DNA of 64,000 nt from CAKSHP01 sp045636325 (GCA_045636325.1 JAZTXH010000010.1:1-64000); one strand, 5' to 3'; numbered from the stretch's first letter, positions 26,256-35,097 are shown. Numbers and translations are program-made. Notes: generated by a model from the letters alone, not told the origin.

Positions 26256-26981
26256 GTGAATATTTTAGTTGATACCCATACTCATACAAATGTGTCGACT
26301 CATGCTTTTTCAAGTCTGGAAGAAAATATGCGTCACGCAAAGCAGATAGGGCTTGAGGCAATAGCTATGACAAATCATGCCCCAGGAACACCTGATTCGC
26401 CTCATATATGGCATTTTTCCTGTGCGCCGAAAAATCTTCCCCGTGAAATTTATGGAGTTAAGCTTCTCTATGGTGCAGAGGTAAGCATCATGGATGAATA
26501 TGGAAATTTGGATTTGCCGCCCGATGTTTTATCGGTTTTGGATGTAGTTATTGCATCGTTTCATGCCGATGCATGTGCACCTATGGGTCGTAAGGCACAT
26601 ACTCAGGCATATTTAAATGTTTTGGATAATCCTTATGTTGATATAATCGGTCACAGTGGTTCACCTGATTATGAATACAACATTGACCAGGTTTTAGCAA
26701 AAGCAAAAAAGGAATTTAAAATGATTGAAATTAATAACAACTCTCACCTTAGGAGAAAAGGTAATGTGCAGATATGCAAGCAGATTGCAAGTAAATGCGC
26801 AAAAATGGGTGTTTGTGTGGTTGTTGGCTCAGATGCACACTTTTCGGGAAATGTGGGCAATTTTTCTGAGGCAGTATCCATGCTTCGTGAGATTGAATTC
26901 CCTGAAGATCTTATTGCAAACTTAAACTTAAAACGATTTTTAAGCGTTTTAAGAAAACGTAAAATGATAGTAGGTCTTTAA
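26256..26981 (+). CDS. PHP-domain phosphatase (YcdX-like)
   Basis: A 241-residue stand-alone PHP-family metal-dependent phosphohydrolase. Ligand motifs are DTHTHTNVSTHAFSSLEENM at the N-terminus, MTNHAPGTPDSPHIWHF at about residue 46, an acidic YGAEVSIMD, ASFHAD, IIGHSG and the C-terminal VVGSDAHFSGNVG, together enough for a trinuclear metal site. It resembles E. coli YcdX-type phosphatases; the physiological substrate is unknown. The GTG at 26256 follows AGAGGAGGAG. It is 40 nt downstream of hprK, an association common in Clostridia. Confidence 0.85.
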   Translation: MNILVDTHTHTNVSTHAFSSLEENMRHAKQIGLEAIAMTNHAPGTPDSPHIWHFSCAPKNLPREIYGVKLLYGAEVSIMDEYGNLDLPPDVLSVLDVVIASFHADACAPMGRKAHTQAYLNVLDNPYVDIIGHSGSPDYEYNIDQVLAKAKKEFKMIEINNNSHLRRKGNVQICKQIASKCAKMGVCVVVGSDAHFSGNVGNFSEAVSMLREIEFPEDLIANLNLKRFLSVLRKRKMIVGL

Positions 26982-27018
26982 TGTGTGTGAACATAAACAC
27001 ATATAAAGGATAATGACT

Positions 27019-27512
27019 ATGTATATAGGCATTTATATAGGCAAAATAGGAATTAAATCAGCTCTTGGCGAATATATGGTTTTGGAAGATGTGGCTGTTG
27101 GGAAGCATACGGCTCAGTTACATCTTTAATTCGTGAAACAAAAAGAGACATTTATACAAACTTCGGCTGTGAAATGGAAAAAATGGTAAACGGCGACTTA
27201 GATAAGGTAAATTGTATGATATCTTTTGCTTGCGCCAAAAAAGGTGGTGCACTTGCACAGAGCGTTGTTTATAAATACATAAATTATGTTGCAGATGGTA
27301 TTGTTTCTGGTATTAACATATTCCAGCCTGAAGCTTTGGTAATTTGCGGCTGTATTTCAAGAGAGGGAGACTATCTTTTAAACCCCATCAAAGAGCTTGA
27401 TGAAAAGCACGTTTGCTGTAAATTAGTACTTCAGACAGATATCAGAATTGCAAAGCTTGCCCCCGACGCAGGTATAATTGGTGCGGCGCTTTTGGGTAAG
27501 CAGGAGCAGTAA
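27019..27512 (+). pseudogene. ROK-family sugar kinase (glucokinase-like) pseudogene
   Basis: The start at 27019 reads MYIGIYIGKIGIKSALGEY, a damaged version of the ROK phosphate-binding opening (IGIDIGGTNIK). Near 27090 the frame changes and CGCWEAYGSVTSLIRETKR appears, the zinc and substrate segment that in intact ROK kinases lies about 150 residues further on. The rest of the C-terminal half is intact to 27512, with INIFQPEALVICGCISREGD and APDAGIIGAALL. So roughly 130 codons, including the catalytic Asp, are deleted and the junction is frameshifted. Sugar-phosphorylating activity is not possible. It lies between the PHP gene and murB. Confidence 0.75.
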
Positions 27513-27534
27513 TATATAAATTTTGGAGGAATTT

Positions 27535-28452
27535 ATGAACATTGCCGGCAGAAATGAAGAAATAAAAAAGCTGTTTGAAAAAGAGAATATAAAATTTTTG
27601 ATAAACGAGCCGATGAAAAATCACACCACTTTCCGTATTGGCGGTGCGGCAGATTTTTTAGCACTTGTAAAATCGGAAGAAGAAATTTTGTTTTTGCTTG
27701 ATACAGCAAAAAAATATGAGCTTGACCGTTACATAATCGGTAACGGTTCTAATTTGCTTGTAAGTGATAAGGGGCTTTCGGGCATTGCAATTAAAATGGG
27801 AAGTGACTATTCCGATTTTAGGGTTGACGGCGAATGCATCACGGCAAAAGCAGGAGCACTTTTATCGGCAGTTTCAAAGGCGGCGCTATCAAACGCACTT
27901 GCAGGTTTTGAAGAGCTTTCGGGAATTCCTGCAAGTGTAGGCGGCGGAGTTTATATGAACGCAGGCGCTTATGGAGGAGAAATCAAAGATGTAACCTCAA
28001 GTGTAAGGTATTTATCGCCTGAAGGGGAGATTTTAACCCTTTCTGGGCAGGCACTTTCCTTTAATTACAGAAAAAGTGCATTTTCCGGAAGTGAAAATAT
28101 AATACTTTCTGCTGATTTTAAGCTTAAAGAGGGAAAACATAACGAAATAAAGGAAAAAATGTTTGATTATACACAGCGCCGAAAGGAAAAACAGCCTATA
28201 AATATGCCTTCATGCGGCTCTGCATTTAAACGCCCCGAGGGGTATTTTGCCGCAGCTTTAATTGATGAGGCGGGCCTTAAGGGATATACCATAGGTGGTG
28301 CTCAGGTATCGGAAAAACATTCAGGCTTTATTGTAAACGTTGGGGGCGCTACTGCAGAAGATGTTTTGCGCCTTGCAGAGCATATTAAAAATGTGGTTTA
28401 TAATAAATTCTCGGTAGAGCTTGAGCCGGAAATGAAAATGATTGGATTTTAA
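27535..28452 (+). CDS. murB: UDP-N-acetylenolpyruvoylglucosamine reductase MurB
   Basis: A 305-residue type II MurB, the FAD/NADPH enzyme that makes UDP-MurNAc for peptidoglycan. Seen: NHTTFRIGGAADFLALV near residue 30, IIGNGSNLLVSD, the FAD segment FEELSGIPASVGGGVYMNAG with AYGGEIKDV, the Tyr/Arg NYRKSAFSG, and the C-terminal PSCGSAFKRPEGYFAAALID with the catalytic Ser, then IDEAGLKGYTIGGAQVSEKH. The start is ATG 27535 (GGAGGA at 27525-27530); the frame to TTG 27523 overlaps the ribosome site. Part of the hprK-murB-rapZ cluster. Confidence 0.95.
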   Translation: MNIAGRNEEIKKLFEKENIKFLINEPMKNHTTFRIGGAADFLALVKSEEEILFLLDTAKKYELDRYIIGNGSNLLVSDKGLSGIAIKMGSDYSDFRVDGECITAKAGALLSAVSKAALSNALAGFEELSGIPASVGGGVYMNAGAYGGEIKDVTSSVRYLSPEGEILTLSGQALSFNYRKSAFSGSENIILSADFKLKEGKHNEIKEKMFDYTQRRKEKQPINMPSCGSAFKRPEGYFAAALIDEAGLKGYTIGGAQVSEKHSGFIVNVGGATAEDVLRLAEHIKNVVYNKFSVELEPEMKMIGF

Positions 28453-28531
28453 TTATATGCAGGGCAAATAATTTAGGTTTTTTGCCTTGCATATTTTAAT
28501 TGTTTTTTACAAAAGAAGAGGTGCATCAAAA

Positions 28532-29398
28532 ATGAGATTTATAATTATAACAGGCCTTTCAGGAGCGGGTAAAACTCAGGTTATTCGCTGTATGGAGGAT
28601 TTGGATTATTACTGTATAGACAATATGCCTCCGCTGCTTGTGGGTAAATTTGCAGAAATTTGCCAAAGGTCGTCAGGTAAAATAGATAAGGTTGCAATGG
28701 TCATAGATATCCGTGGTGGCGATATGTTTAATCAGATGGTAGATGAGATAAACAACTTAAAGAGTCTTAATTATGAATATGAAATTCTGTTTCTTGATGC
28801 TGGCGATGAAACCCTTATAAAGAGATATAAGGAAACAAGGAGAGTTCACCCTCTTTCAAAGGACGGGACATCTCTTGCGGAAAGTATAAAAAAAGAACGT
28901 CTTGCTTTGGAGGGTATAAAAAATAAAGCGGACCATATTATAGACACCTCTAATTACAAGGCATCACAGCTTAAAAATGTTGTTTATGAGCTTTTTGAAA
29001 GTGACAGAAGAGGACTTGTGATAAATGTTACGTCCTTTGGCTTTAAATACGGTATTGCAGTTGATGGTGATTTAATTTTTGACGTAAGATTCTTGCCTAA
29101 TCCCTTTTATGAAGAAAGCTTAAAAAAGCATACAGGCCTTGAGCCGTGTGTTCAGGATTATGTTTTAAGCTTTGAGCAGACAAATGTTTTTATAGAAAAA
29201 TTAAAGGATATGACAGAATATCTTATTCCTTATTATATTGAAGAGGGTAAAGCACAGCTTGTTGTCGGCATTGGCTGCACCGGCGGTCAGCACAGAAGTG
29301 TTACTGTTGCCGTAAAACTTTATGAGTATCTTAAGGAAAAGGGATATAATGTTGTTATAAGTCACAGAGATATTGAAAAAAACAGAAGTCAGGGGTGA
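28532..29398 (+). CDS. rapZ: RNase adapter / nucleotide-binding protein RapZ (YvcJ)
   Basis: A 288-residue P-loop protein. Walker A is IITGLSGAGKTQVIRCMEDL at the N-terminus; CIDNMPPLL and FLDAGDETLIKRYKETRRVHPLS follow, and the C-terminal domain has VTSFGFKYG, DVRFLPNPF and GIGCTGGQHRSVTVA. In E. coli RapZ senses GlcN6P and guides RNase E; the Bacillus homologue YvcJ hydrolyses NTPs and affects competence, so the role in Clostridia is open. The start is ATG 28532, since upstream frame extension to 28487 lacks a ribosome site. The stop overlaps the first possible GTG of the next gene. Confidence 0.95.
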   Translation: MRFIIITGLSGAGKTQVIRCMEDLDYYCIDNMPPLLVGKFAEICQRSSGKIDKVAMVIDIRGGDMFNQMVDEINNLKSLNYEYEILFLDAGDETLIKRYKETRRVHPLSKDGTSLAESIKKERLALEGIKNKADHIIDTSNYKASQLKNVVYELFESDRRGLVINVTSFGFKYGIAVDGDLIFDVRFLPNPFYEESLKKHTGLEPCVQDYVLSFEQTNVFIEKLKDMTEYLIPYYIEEGKAQLVVGIGCTGGQHRSVTVAVKLYEYLKEKGYNVVISHRDIEKNRSQG

Positions 29399-29403
29399 GG
29401 CAA

Positions 29404-30096
29404 GTGAGAAAAGAAAGAGTTTACTATATAAAGCCTTTTACAAAGGCGTGGTTTTTAAATATATGGTTTCATTATAAGACTCTTATAATATTTATCGCTT
29501 TTTGTTTGTTTTTGCTTGGCGTTTTTATCTGCGATAAGATTACTCAGGTTAAATATGATTTTTCCATGTATTATATTGGTGACACAGTTGCAATGCTTCC
29601 ACAGGAGGATGACCCGATAGAGAAATTTGAACAAACCTTAAGCCAGGGCATACCTGATTTTAACGGGAACGGAAAAGCGGAAGTAATTTGTGAAGGGATA
29701 TTTGTATCAAACGAGCTTGCTCTTACAAATTCGGGAGTAAAGGCTGATATGGAAAAGGCGGAAATTGTAGTACGCGCTGGTGAAAGCTCGGTATTTTTAT
29801 TTGGCGGCGGATACGAAGAACCTTATGTTGGTGATGGAACAGAGGAAGAACTTTGCGACCTTTCGTCATTGGCAAAAAAATATAATTACCCTGAAGAAGC
29901 ACTTAAAAAATACCCAGATGGCAGAGTTTATGCGATAAATATGAAAGACAATCCCTTAATGGAATTTGATACAAGCGATGTGTGTATTATTGTGCGCCCT
30001 ATTTTTGATAACAGTAAAAAAGGCAAGGAGGCATACAAAAACGAGCTTAAAGTAGCAGAGTATATCATAAGTCGCGGCGAATATGATTTTAATTAA
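29404..30096 (+). CDS. Unknown membrane-anchored protein downstream of rapZ
   Basis: A 230-residue protein that I do not recognise. A basic N-terminal cytoplasmic stretch (about 18 residues) is followed by one hydrophobic helix (LIIFIAFCLFLLGVFICD, about residues 25-42). The rest, about 185 residues, is acidic and soluble, probably extracytoplasmic. It contains FLFGGGYEEPYVGDGTEEEL and ends EYIISRGEYDFN. There are no metal-binding or catalytic motifs that I can name. Start GTG 29404 sits behind GGGGTGAGG; an earlier GTG at 29395 overlaps the rapZ stop. Tight spacing with rapZ implies translational coupling, and 35 nt separates it from the ECF S component. Confidence 0.7.
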   Translation: MRKERVYYIKPFTKAWFLNIWFHYKTLIIFIAFCLFLLGVFICDKITQVKYDFSMYYIGDTVAMLPQEDDPIEKFEQTLSQGIPDFNGNGKAEVICEGIFVSNELALTNSGVKADMEKAEIVVRAGESSVFLFGGGYEEPYVGDGTEEELCDLSSLAKKYNYPEEALKKYPDGRVYAINMKDNPLMEFDTSDVCIIVRPIFDNSKKGKEAYKNELKVAEYIISRGEYDFN

Positions 30097-30131
30097 TAGA
30101 GGAAGTTAAAAGAAACAGAAAGGAAAGTAAA

Positions 30132-30635
30132 ATGAGAAACAAAAAAATTTCAAAAATCGTAAACTGTGCCGTGTTTTCCGCGATTATTCTGGTTGCAACA
30201 TGGCTTGTAAAAATCCCACTTCCTGTTGTGGGTTACATAAACGCAGGTGATGCGGTGATTCTTTTATGTTCATTTATAATGGGTCCGATATGGGGCGGTG
30301 TGTCAGGAGCGGTTGGTGCAAGTCTTGCAGATTTGCTTTCCGGTTATGCCGTGTATATACCTGCAACATTTTTTATAAAGCTTGTTATGGGTTTGATTGC
30401 AGGAGGCATATTTGAACTTCTTAAGAATAATCATCCGGTTATCCGCAGTGTGATTTCCGCTATTATAGCAGAACTTATCATGGTTTTTGGATATTTCTTA
30501 TTTGAAATGTATGCATTAAAGCTCAGTTCGGCAGCCGTTTTAAACATACTTTTTAATGCGGTGCAGGGCACTGTGTGCGTTGTTTTTTCCTCTGTAATTT
30601 ATCTTGCAATGAAAAATCGACTGAAATTAAAATAA
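30132..30635 (+). CDS. ECF transporter substrate-binding (S) component
   Basis: A 167-residue integral membrane protein with five or six hydrophobic helices, matching ECF-type S components. Typical segments: AVFSAIILVATWLVKIPLPV with the Gly-rich loop GYINAGDAVILLCSFIMGP, and VSGAVGASLADLLSGYAVYI. S components capture a vitamin or metal and dock on a shared energising module (EcfA, EcfA', EcfT), which is not encoded here. The vitamin cannot be told, and no riboswitch was found upstream. The ATG at 30132 follows AGAAAGGAAAG. It is probably the last gene of the hprK cluster. Confidence 0.8.
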   Translation: MRNKKISKIVNCAVFSAIILVATWLVKIPLPVVGYINAGDAVILLCSFIMGPIWGGVSGAVGASLADLLSGYAVYIPATFFIKLVMGLIAGGIFELLKNNHPVIRSVISAIIAELIMVFGYFLFEMYALKLSSAAVLNILFNAVQGTVCVVFSSVIYLAMKNRLKLK

Positions 30636-30682
30636 TATAAACAAAAAATCGCAGATTTTTTACTTTGTGGTTTATATTTTTA
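30634..30682 (+). terminator. Nested-hairpin terminator after the ECF gene
   Basis: An outer stem AATATAAAC (30634-30642) with GTTTATATT (30670-30678) encloses AAAAAATC-GCA-GATTTTTT; a T run follows. Confidence 0.65.
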
Positions 30683-30802
30683 AATTCTGACTTCAGAAAA
30701 ACATACGATTAAAAAAGCTCCCATCTAAGTCTTATGTTCCGCATAAAGTTTGAAATGTTAGGGACAAAATCATATAAAGGATGTAGAAAAATAATTAAAT
30801 TA

Positions 30803-30850
30803 AAATAAGGCGATACAATCAGCTTATGCTAATATTGTATCGCCTTATTT
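30803..30850. terminator. 17-bp perfect hairpin terminator
   Basis: AAATAAGGCGATACAAT (30803-30819) pairs with ATTGTATCGCCTTATTT (30834-30850). It lies 15 bases beyond the stop of the leftward glycosyltransferase gene. Nothing gene-like lies between 30683 and 30802. Confidence 0.85.
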
Positions 30851-30864
30851 AATTATAAAAACAG

Positions 30865-31992
30865 TTATTTTTTTGCGTTATTCGAAATTTTTTCAATTAT
30901 AAAATCCCCTAAATCCTTAGCGGCGTAGGGTTTTGAGGCGTGCTTTGCCGACTCTGACAAAACCTTCATTCGCCATGGGTTTGTTAAAAGTTGATACAAA
31001 AGCTCATCAATGGGAGTCAGCTTTGTTACCTGAACGGCAAGACCTGTGTTTAACAAAAACTCTGCATTGCGGTTTTCCTGCCCTGGTATGGGTGCCATAA
31101 GAATTGCGGGCAACTCCTTTGTTAAAAGCTCAGATGTGGTAAGCCCGCCCGGCTTTGTTATAATAACATCTGCCGCATCCATTAAAATATCCACATTGTC
31201 AACAAAGCCTTTTATATGAAAGGTGTGATTCCATTCATTATTTGTTGCGGTTTTATAAAGCTTTTTGTTATTGCCGCAAACAAGTATTACTTGAAAATCA
31301 TTTTCAAGGCGGTCAATATCTTCTAAGCCGTCAAATATTTTTCCGAATCCCATAGAGCCCATCATAATAAGTATTGTAGGTTTATTTTCTATATCTATAA
31401 GATTTCTTGCCTGCTCTTTTGGTATTTTGTGTGAAAATTTAGGGTCAATGGGAATACCGAAGCTTAAGATTTTTTCTTTTGGTATATGCTTTTTAATGTG
31501 CATCTGATAATCTAAAAGCACGCTTGCGGTAACATAATAGTCAAGATTTGTTTTTTCCCAAAAAGGGTGCACTGTAAAATCTGTTATAATGCCCACTGTC
31601 AGGCAATTATCAAGACTTCCGTCATTAATCATATCGTTTAAAAGCATTGCTGAAAAGGCATGGGTTGAAATGATAACATCAGGTCTATAGTCCTCAATAT
31701 ATTTTCGTATTCTGGGCAGTGATACCTTGTTAAATACTTTTTCAAATGAGCCCTGCTCGGGATTGTTCATTTTCATTGCAATTTCATATGCCTTACCAAA
31801 TGCCTTCGGGGTATATTTTGTTGTTAAAAGATAACCGTTAGAAACTGTGTCGCTTAAAACGGGGGTAATATATTCATAAGTATCAAGCATTGTGCATGCA
31901 ACGTTATTTGCCTCTAAATAATTTGATATTGCCATACCGGTTTTATGGTGTCCCATACCGGCAGTTATTGATAAAATCAAAGCTTTTTTCAT
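30865..31992 (-). CDS. MGDG synthase-like glycosyltransferase (GT28, UgtP-like)
   Basis: A 375-residue glycosyltransferase with GT-B fold. The N-terminal acceptor domain has ILSITAGMGHHKTGMAISNY (the GxGHxxxA motif of the family) and VIISTHAFSAMLLNDM; the C-terminal donor domain has ILIMMGSMGFGKIFDGLED, ILVCGNNKKLY and the UDP-sugar site ADVIITKPGGLTTSELLTKE, LMAPIPGQENRNAEFL. Relatives transfer glucose or galactose from UDP-sugar to diacylglycerol, giving glycolipid anchors for lipoteichoic acid. It is peripheral at the inner membrane face. The ATG at 31992 has a weak ribosome site (GGCGGTG) and a good promoter. Divergent from spoIVA. Confidence 0.8.
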   Translation of the reverse strand: MKKALILSITAGMGHHKTGMAISNYLEANNVACTMLDTYEYITPVLSDTVSNGYLLTTKYTPKAFGKAYEIAMKMNNPEQGSFEKVFNKVSLPRIRKYIEDYRPDVIISTHAFSAMLLNDMINDGSLDNCLTVGIITDFTVHPFWEKTNLDYYVTASVLLDYQMHIKKHIPKEKILSFGIPIDPKFSHKIPKEQARNLIDIENKPTILIMMGSMGFGKIFDGLEDIDRLENDFQVILVCGNNKKLYKTATNNEWNHTFHIKGFVDNVDILMDAADVIITKPGGLTTSELLTKELPAILMAPIPGQENRNAEFLLNTGLAVQVTKLTPIDELLYQLLTNPWRMKVLSESAKHASKPYAAKDLGDFIIEKISNNAKK

Positions 31993-32016
31993 AAAAACAC
32001 CGCCTTTTATACTTTT

Positions 32017-32045
32017 ATTATAAAACCTTTTGCGGCGTATTTCAA
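32017..32045 (-). promoter_or_regulatory. Predicted sigma-A promoter for the glycosyltransferase
   Basis: On the minus strand, TTGAAA (32040-32045), a 17-nt spacer and TATAAT (32017-32022). Confidence 0.65.
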
Positions 32046-32082
32046 CAGGTTTTAATAAAAATTAATTAAAAATTTATATTTA

Positions 32083-32111
32083 TCATATTTATTTAATTTG
32101 CAGAATAGAAT
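32083..32111 (+). promoter_or_regulatory. Candidate sigma-E promoter for spoIVA
   Basis: TCATATT (32083-32089) fits the sigma-E -35 pattern KMATATT, and after 14 nt AATAGAAT (32104-32111) fits CATACAHT at six of eight positions. No sigma-A promoter is evident. spoIVA is a mother-cell gene in Bacillus. Confidence 0.5.
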
Positions 32112-32141
32112 GTATCAAACAAAATGCATGGAGGAAAATAT

Positions 32142-33620
32142 ATGAGTGATTATAATATTTATTCGGATATTGCAAAAAGGACCGGCGGTGATGTGTATAT
32201 AGGTGTGGTGGGACCGGTTCGTACGGGAAAATCCACTTTTATCAAGCGGTTTATGGATTCGCTTGTTATTCCGAATATAATAGATGAAAACAAAAAGGAG
32301 CGGACCATTGATGAGTTGCCTCAAAGTGCGGCGGGAAAAACAATTATGACCACTGAACCGAAATTTGTGCCAAATGAAGCGGTGGAAATTGATATTGGTG
32401 AAAATGCTCATATGAAGGTAAGAATGATTGACTGTGTGGGTTATATGGCAGAGGGTGCCGGCGGATATATGGAAGACGGGGTGCCCCGTATGGTGCAGAC
32501 ACCTTGGTTTGAACATCAGATTCCATTTACTCAGGCGGCAGAGCTGGGCACAAAAAAAGTTATATGTGACCACTGCACAATCGGTCTTGTGGTAACATCA
32601 GACGGAAGCATAACAGACCTTGAGCGCGAAAGTTATATAGAGCCGGAAGAAAGAGTAATAAATGAGTTAAAGCAAATCGGAAAACCCTTTACACTGCTTT
32701 TAAATTCAAGAAATCCTGCCGGAGAGGAAGCTCAACGGTTAAAAAAGGAGCTTGAAGAAAAATATAATGTAAGTGTTATGGCAGTTGATTGTGCTAGCAT
32801 TAGTGCAGCTGACATAAATGAAATAATTAAAACTGTTTTGTGTGAGTTTCCCATAAGTGAAATTAATATAAATGTTCCCAGATGGGTTGAGGGGCTTAAA
32901 GACAGCCATCAGTTGAAACAAAGCGTGTATGATGCGATAATTTCTGCACTAGGAGATATATCAGAAGTTAAGGATGCAAAAAATATATGTAAAGGTCTTT
33001 CGGGATGTGATTTTGTTAAAACTGCAAAAATAGAAAGTATGGATTTGGGCAGCGGCCTTGTTAATATAAATCTTTTAACGCCTGACGAGCTTTTCTATGA
33101 TGTTCTAGGGCAGCTTTCAGGGCTTGAAATCGGCGGCGAAGAAGAGCTTATTGAAACAATATGCAATCTTTCAAAGATAAAAATGGAATATGACAAAATA
33201 TCATGTGCTCTCGATGAAGTAAGAAACACTGGATACGGAATTGTATCTCCCGGGGTGGAGGAGCTTGTTTTGGAAGAACCTGAAATTGTAAAGCAGGGAA
33301 GTCGCTATGGTGTAAAGCTTAAAGCATCTGCACCCAGCATACATATGATACGGGCAGACATTGAAACAGAAGTTTCACCCGTGGTTGGCTCCGAAAAGCA
33401 GTCGGAAGAACTTGTAAGCTATCTTATGAGCGAGTTTGACACAGACCCGAAAAAAATATGGGAGTCAAATATATTTGGTAAAAGCTTACACGAGCTTGTG
33501 AATGCAGGACTTCACAATAAATTAGTGCGTATGCCTGACGATGCCCGTCAAAAGCTGCAGGAAACGCTGCAGAAAATTATAAACGAGGGCTCCGGCGGAC
33601 TTATTTGTATAATATTGTAA
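32142..33620 (+). CDS. spoIVA: Stage IV sporulation protein A (spore coat ATPase)
   Basis: A 492-residue protein, exactly the length of Bacillus SpoIVA. This cytoskeletal ATPase polymerises on the outer forespore membrane and forms the basement layer of the spore coat. Walker A is GPVRTGKSTFIKRFM near residue 24; MIDCVGYMAEGAGGYMEDG carries the Walker-B-like region; ITDLERESYIEPEERVI and TLLLNSRNP follow; the C-terminus ends GSGGLICIIL, a conserved amphipathic tip. The start is ATG 32142 after GGAGGAAAATAT; the ATG at 32124 overlaps the ribosome site. It is a clear sign of a spore former. Confidence 0.97.
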   Translation: MSDYNIYSDIAKRTGGDVYIGVVGPVRTGKSTFIKRFMDSLVIPNIIDENKKERTIDELPQSAAGKTIMTTEPKFVPNEAVEIDIGENAHMKVRMIDCVGYMAEGAGGYMEDGVPRMVQTPWFEHQIPFTQAAELGTKKVICDHCTIGLVVTSDGSITDLERESYIEPEERVINELKQIGKPFTLLLNSRNPAGEEAQRLKKELEEKYNVSVMAVDCASISAADINEIIKTVLCEFPISEININVPRWVEGLKDSHQLKQSVYDAIISALGDISEVKDAKNICKGLSGCDFVKTAKIESMDLGSGLVNINLLTPDELFYDVLGQLSGLEIGGEEELIETICNLSKIKMEYDKISCALDEVRNTGYGIVSPGVEELVLEEPEIVKQGSRYGVKLKASAPSIHMIRADIETEVSPVVGSEKQSEELVSYLMSEFDTDPKKIWESNIFGKSLHELVNAGLHNKLVRMPDDARQKLQETLQKIINEGSGGLICIIL

Positions 33621-33621
33621 T

Positions 33622-33660
33622 AAAAAAGCTGTGCGACAAAAAAAGCGCACAGCTTTTTTG
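33622..33660. terminator. Strong terminator after spoIVA
   Basis: AAAAAAGCTGTGCG (33622-33635) pairs with CGCACAGCTTTTTT (33646-33659). Confidence 0.9.
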
Positions 33661-33671
33661 TATCCTTTGTA

Positions 33672-33862
33672 TTAAGGACCAAGGCTTACGTACTTTTCTT
33701 TCATTTTCACTATTTTACTTTTTGACTTCATTCCGCCAACATAGTTTGCAAAATATTCGCCAATAGCAGGTTTAGCTTGCGAAATGTCTGAAAGCATTCT
33801 GATTTCGGGATACCAAGCAATAATTTTTACAACATTTGAAATTGTATTTGAGATAGTTAATG
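33672..33862 (-). pseudogene. Start-less protein remnant
   Basis: On the minus strand about 62 codons read as protein with no start or ribosome site: ISNVVKIIAWYPEIRMLSDI, then GEYFANYVGGMKSKSKIVKM and YVSLGP, with a TAA at 33672-33674. The hydrophobic beta-like part could be the last domain of a large surface protein, but I do not recognise it. It lies 55 bases before the stop of the leftward permease gene, between it and spoIVA. Confidence 0.4.
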
Positions 33863-33917
33863 TATTAATTTAATATGCTATATAAGAAAAAGAAGTCTAC
33901 GGAAAGTAAAATTATAA

Positions 33918-35069
33918 TTAAAAATATGCGTAACGAACGAGCATAATAATCGTTAAAATTATCAGAAACGCAAAATTATAAACTGAAAATTTTACGATAT
34001 ATCTTTTTGCCTCTTTTGGGGAATATTTTATAAATTCCTTAAAGGTTATAAGGCTTGCAAGAGATGCAATAAGCGTTCCTGCACCGCCAATGTTTACCGC
34101 TACCAAAAGCCTTTCAAAATCGCTTGTGAAGCGACAAATCAAAATCGCAGTCGGTACATTTGAAATCAACTGACACGATGCCACACCTGCCAAAAGGGTA
34201 TTTTTATTTACCATAGCTGATAAAAAGGTGCTTACAGCGTCAATTCTTGCCATATTGGAAGAAAATATAAAAAATGCCGTAAAGGTAAATAACAGACTGT
34301 AGTCAACCTGTTTTAAAGCCTTTCTGTCCATAAAGAAAATAAATGTAACTATTATTAAAAGACCTATGTAATAGGGAATGACCCTGAAAACTATAGTTAT
34401 TGATAAAATGAAAAGAACAACATAAATAAAAGTTTTTACCTGCGGAAGTTGCATTTCATAATTATTTTCAGGATGCAGTGGCTCTTTTTTTATAAACATA
34501 CAGCAAGCGGTTATGCCAAGAGTGGAAAGAAGAAACGGCAAAAACATAATCCTGAAAAAATCAGCATCTGCTATATTATAATATGTATACAAATATAAAT
34601 TTTGTGGATTTCCGAAAGGTGTTAACATTCCACCTAAATTTGCGGCAATGTTTTGCATTATGCAGGTAAATGCAAGATGCTTTTTTGCACTGGTTTCGCT
34701 CAAGGCATAGTATCCCAAGGGGAGAAATGTTATAAGCGCCATATCATTTGCAATAAGCATTGAACCTATAAAAGTTATATAAACTATTGCTAAAATACAT
34801 GAGCGTGTATTTTTAAAAATGCACACTATTTTATTTGCAAGTATCCTAAAAAAATAAATATTTCTTAAAGCACATACAACCGCAAGGGTACAGAAAAGAC
34901 ATGTAAGTGTCTTAAAATCTATATAGCCTAGATACTCTCTGTCCGGGGGCACAAAAAACATGGTTATCAGTGCCGCAAAAATTGCAATGCTTAAAACAGT
35001 ATTCTTTTTTATAAATAAAGTCAACGGAAAAAACAGTTTTTCCGTTTTGGCATATAGGTGTCTTATCAT
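33918..35069 (-). CDS. SLC13/ArsB-type anion permease
   Basis: A 383-residue membrane protein with about 10 to 11 hydrophobic segments, of the ion transporter superfamily (SLC13, CitMHS, ArsB). Diagnostic pieces: FIGSMLIANDMALITFLPLG with its conserved Asn, NIAANLGGMLTPFGNPQNLYL, and in the second half SNVPTAILICRFT and VNIGGAGTLIASLASLI. The paired GNPQN and SNVP motifs mark the two re-entrant loops of the transport site. Likely substrates are dicarboxylates, citrate or another oxyanion. The ATG at 35069 follows AAGGAG at about 10 nt. It is 73 nt downstream of abrB on the same strand, with a terminator between them. Confidence 0.8.
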   Translation of the reverse strand: MIRHLYAKTEKLFFPLTLFIKKNTVLSIAIFAALITMFFVPPDREYLGYIDFKTLTCLFCTLAVVCALRNIYFFRILANKIVCIFKNTRSCILAIVYITFIGSMLIANDMALITFLPLGYYALSETSAKKHLAFTCIMQNIAANLGGMLTPFGNPQNLYLYTYYNIADADFFRIMFLPFLLSTLGITACCMFIKKEPLHPENNYEMQLPQVKTFIYVVLFILSITIVFRVIPYYIGLLIIVTFIFFMDRKALKQVDYSLLFTFTAFFIFSSNMARIDAVSTFLSAMVNKNTLLAGVASCQLISNVPTAILICRFTSDFERLLVAVNIGGAGTLIASLASLITFKEFIKYSPKEAKRYIVKFSVYNFAFLIILTIIMLVRYAYF

Positions 35070-35097
35070 AAATTAAAGCTCCTTATACAAAAACGTA

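Noticed and set aside
32115..32573. 152-codon antisense frame over spoIVA
   Set aside because: Cys/His-rich shadow of a clear gene, with no ribosome site.
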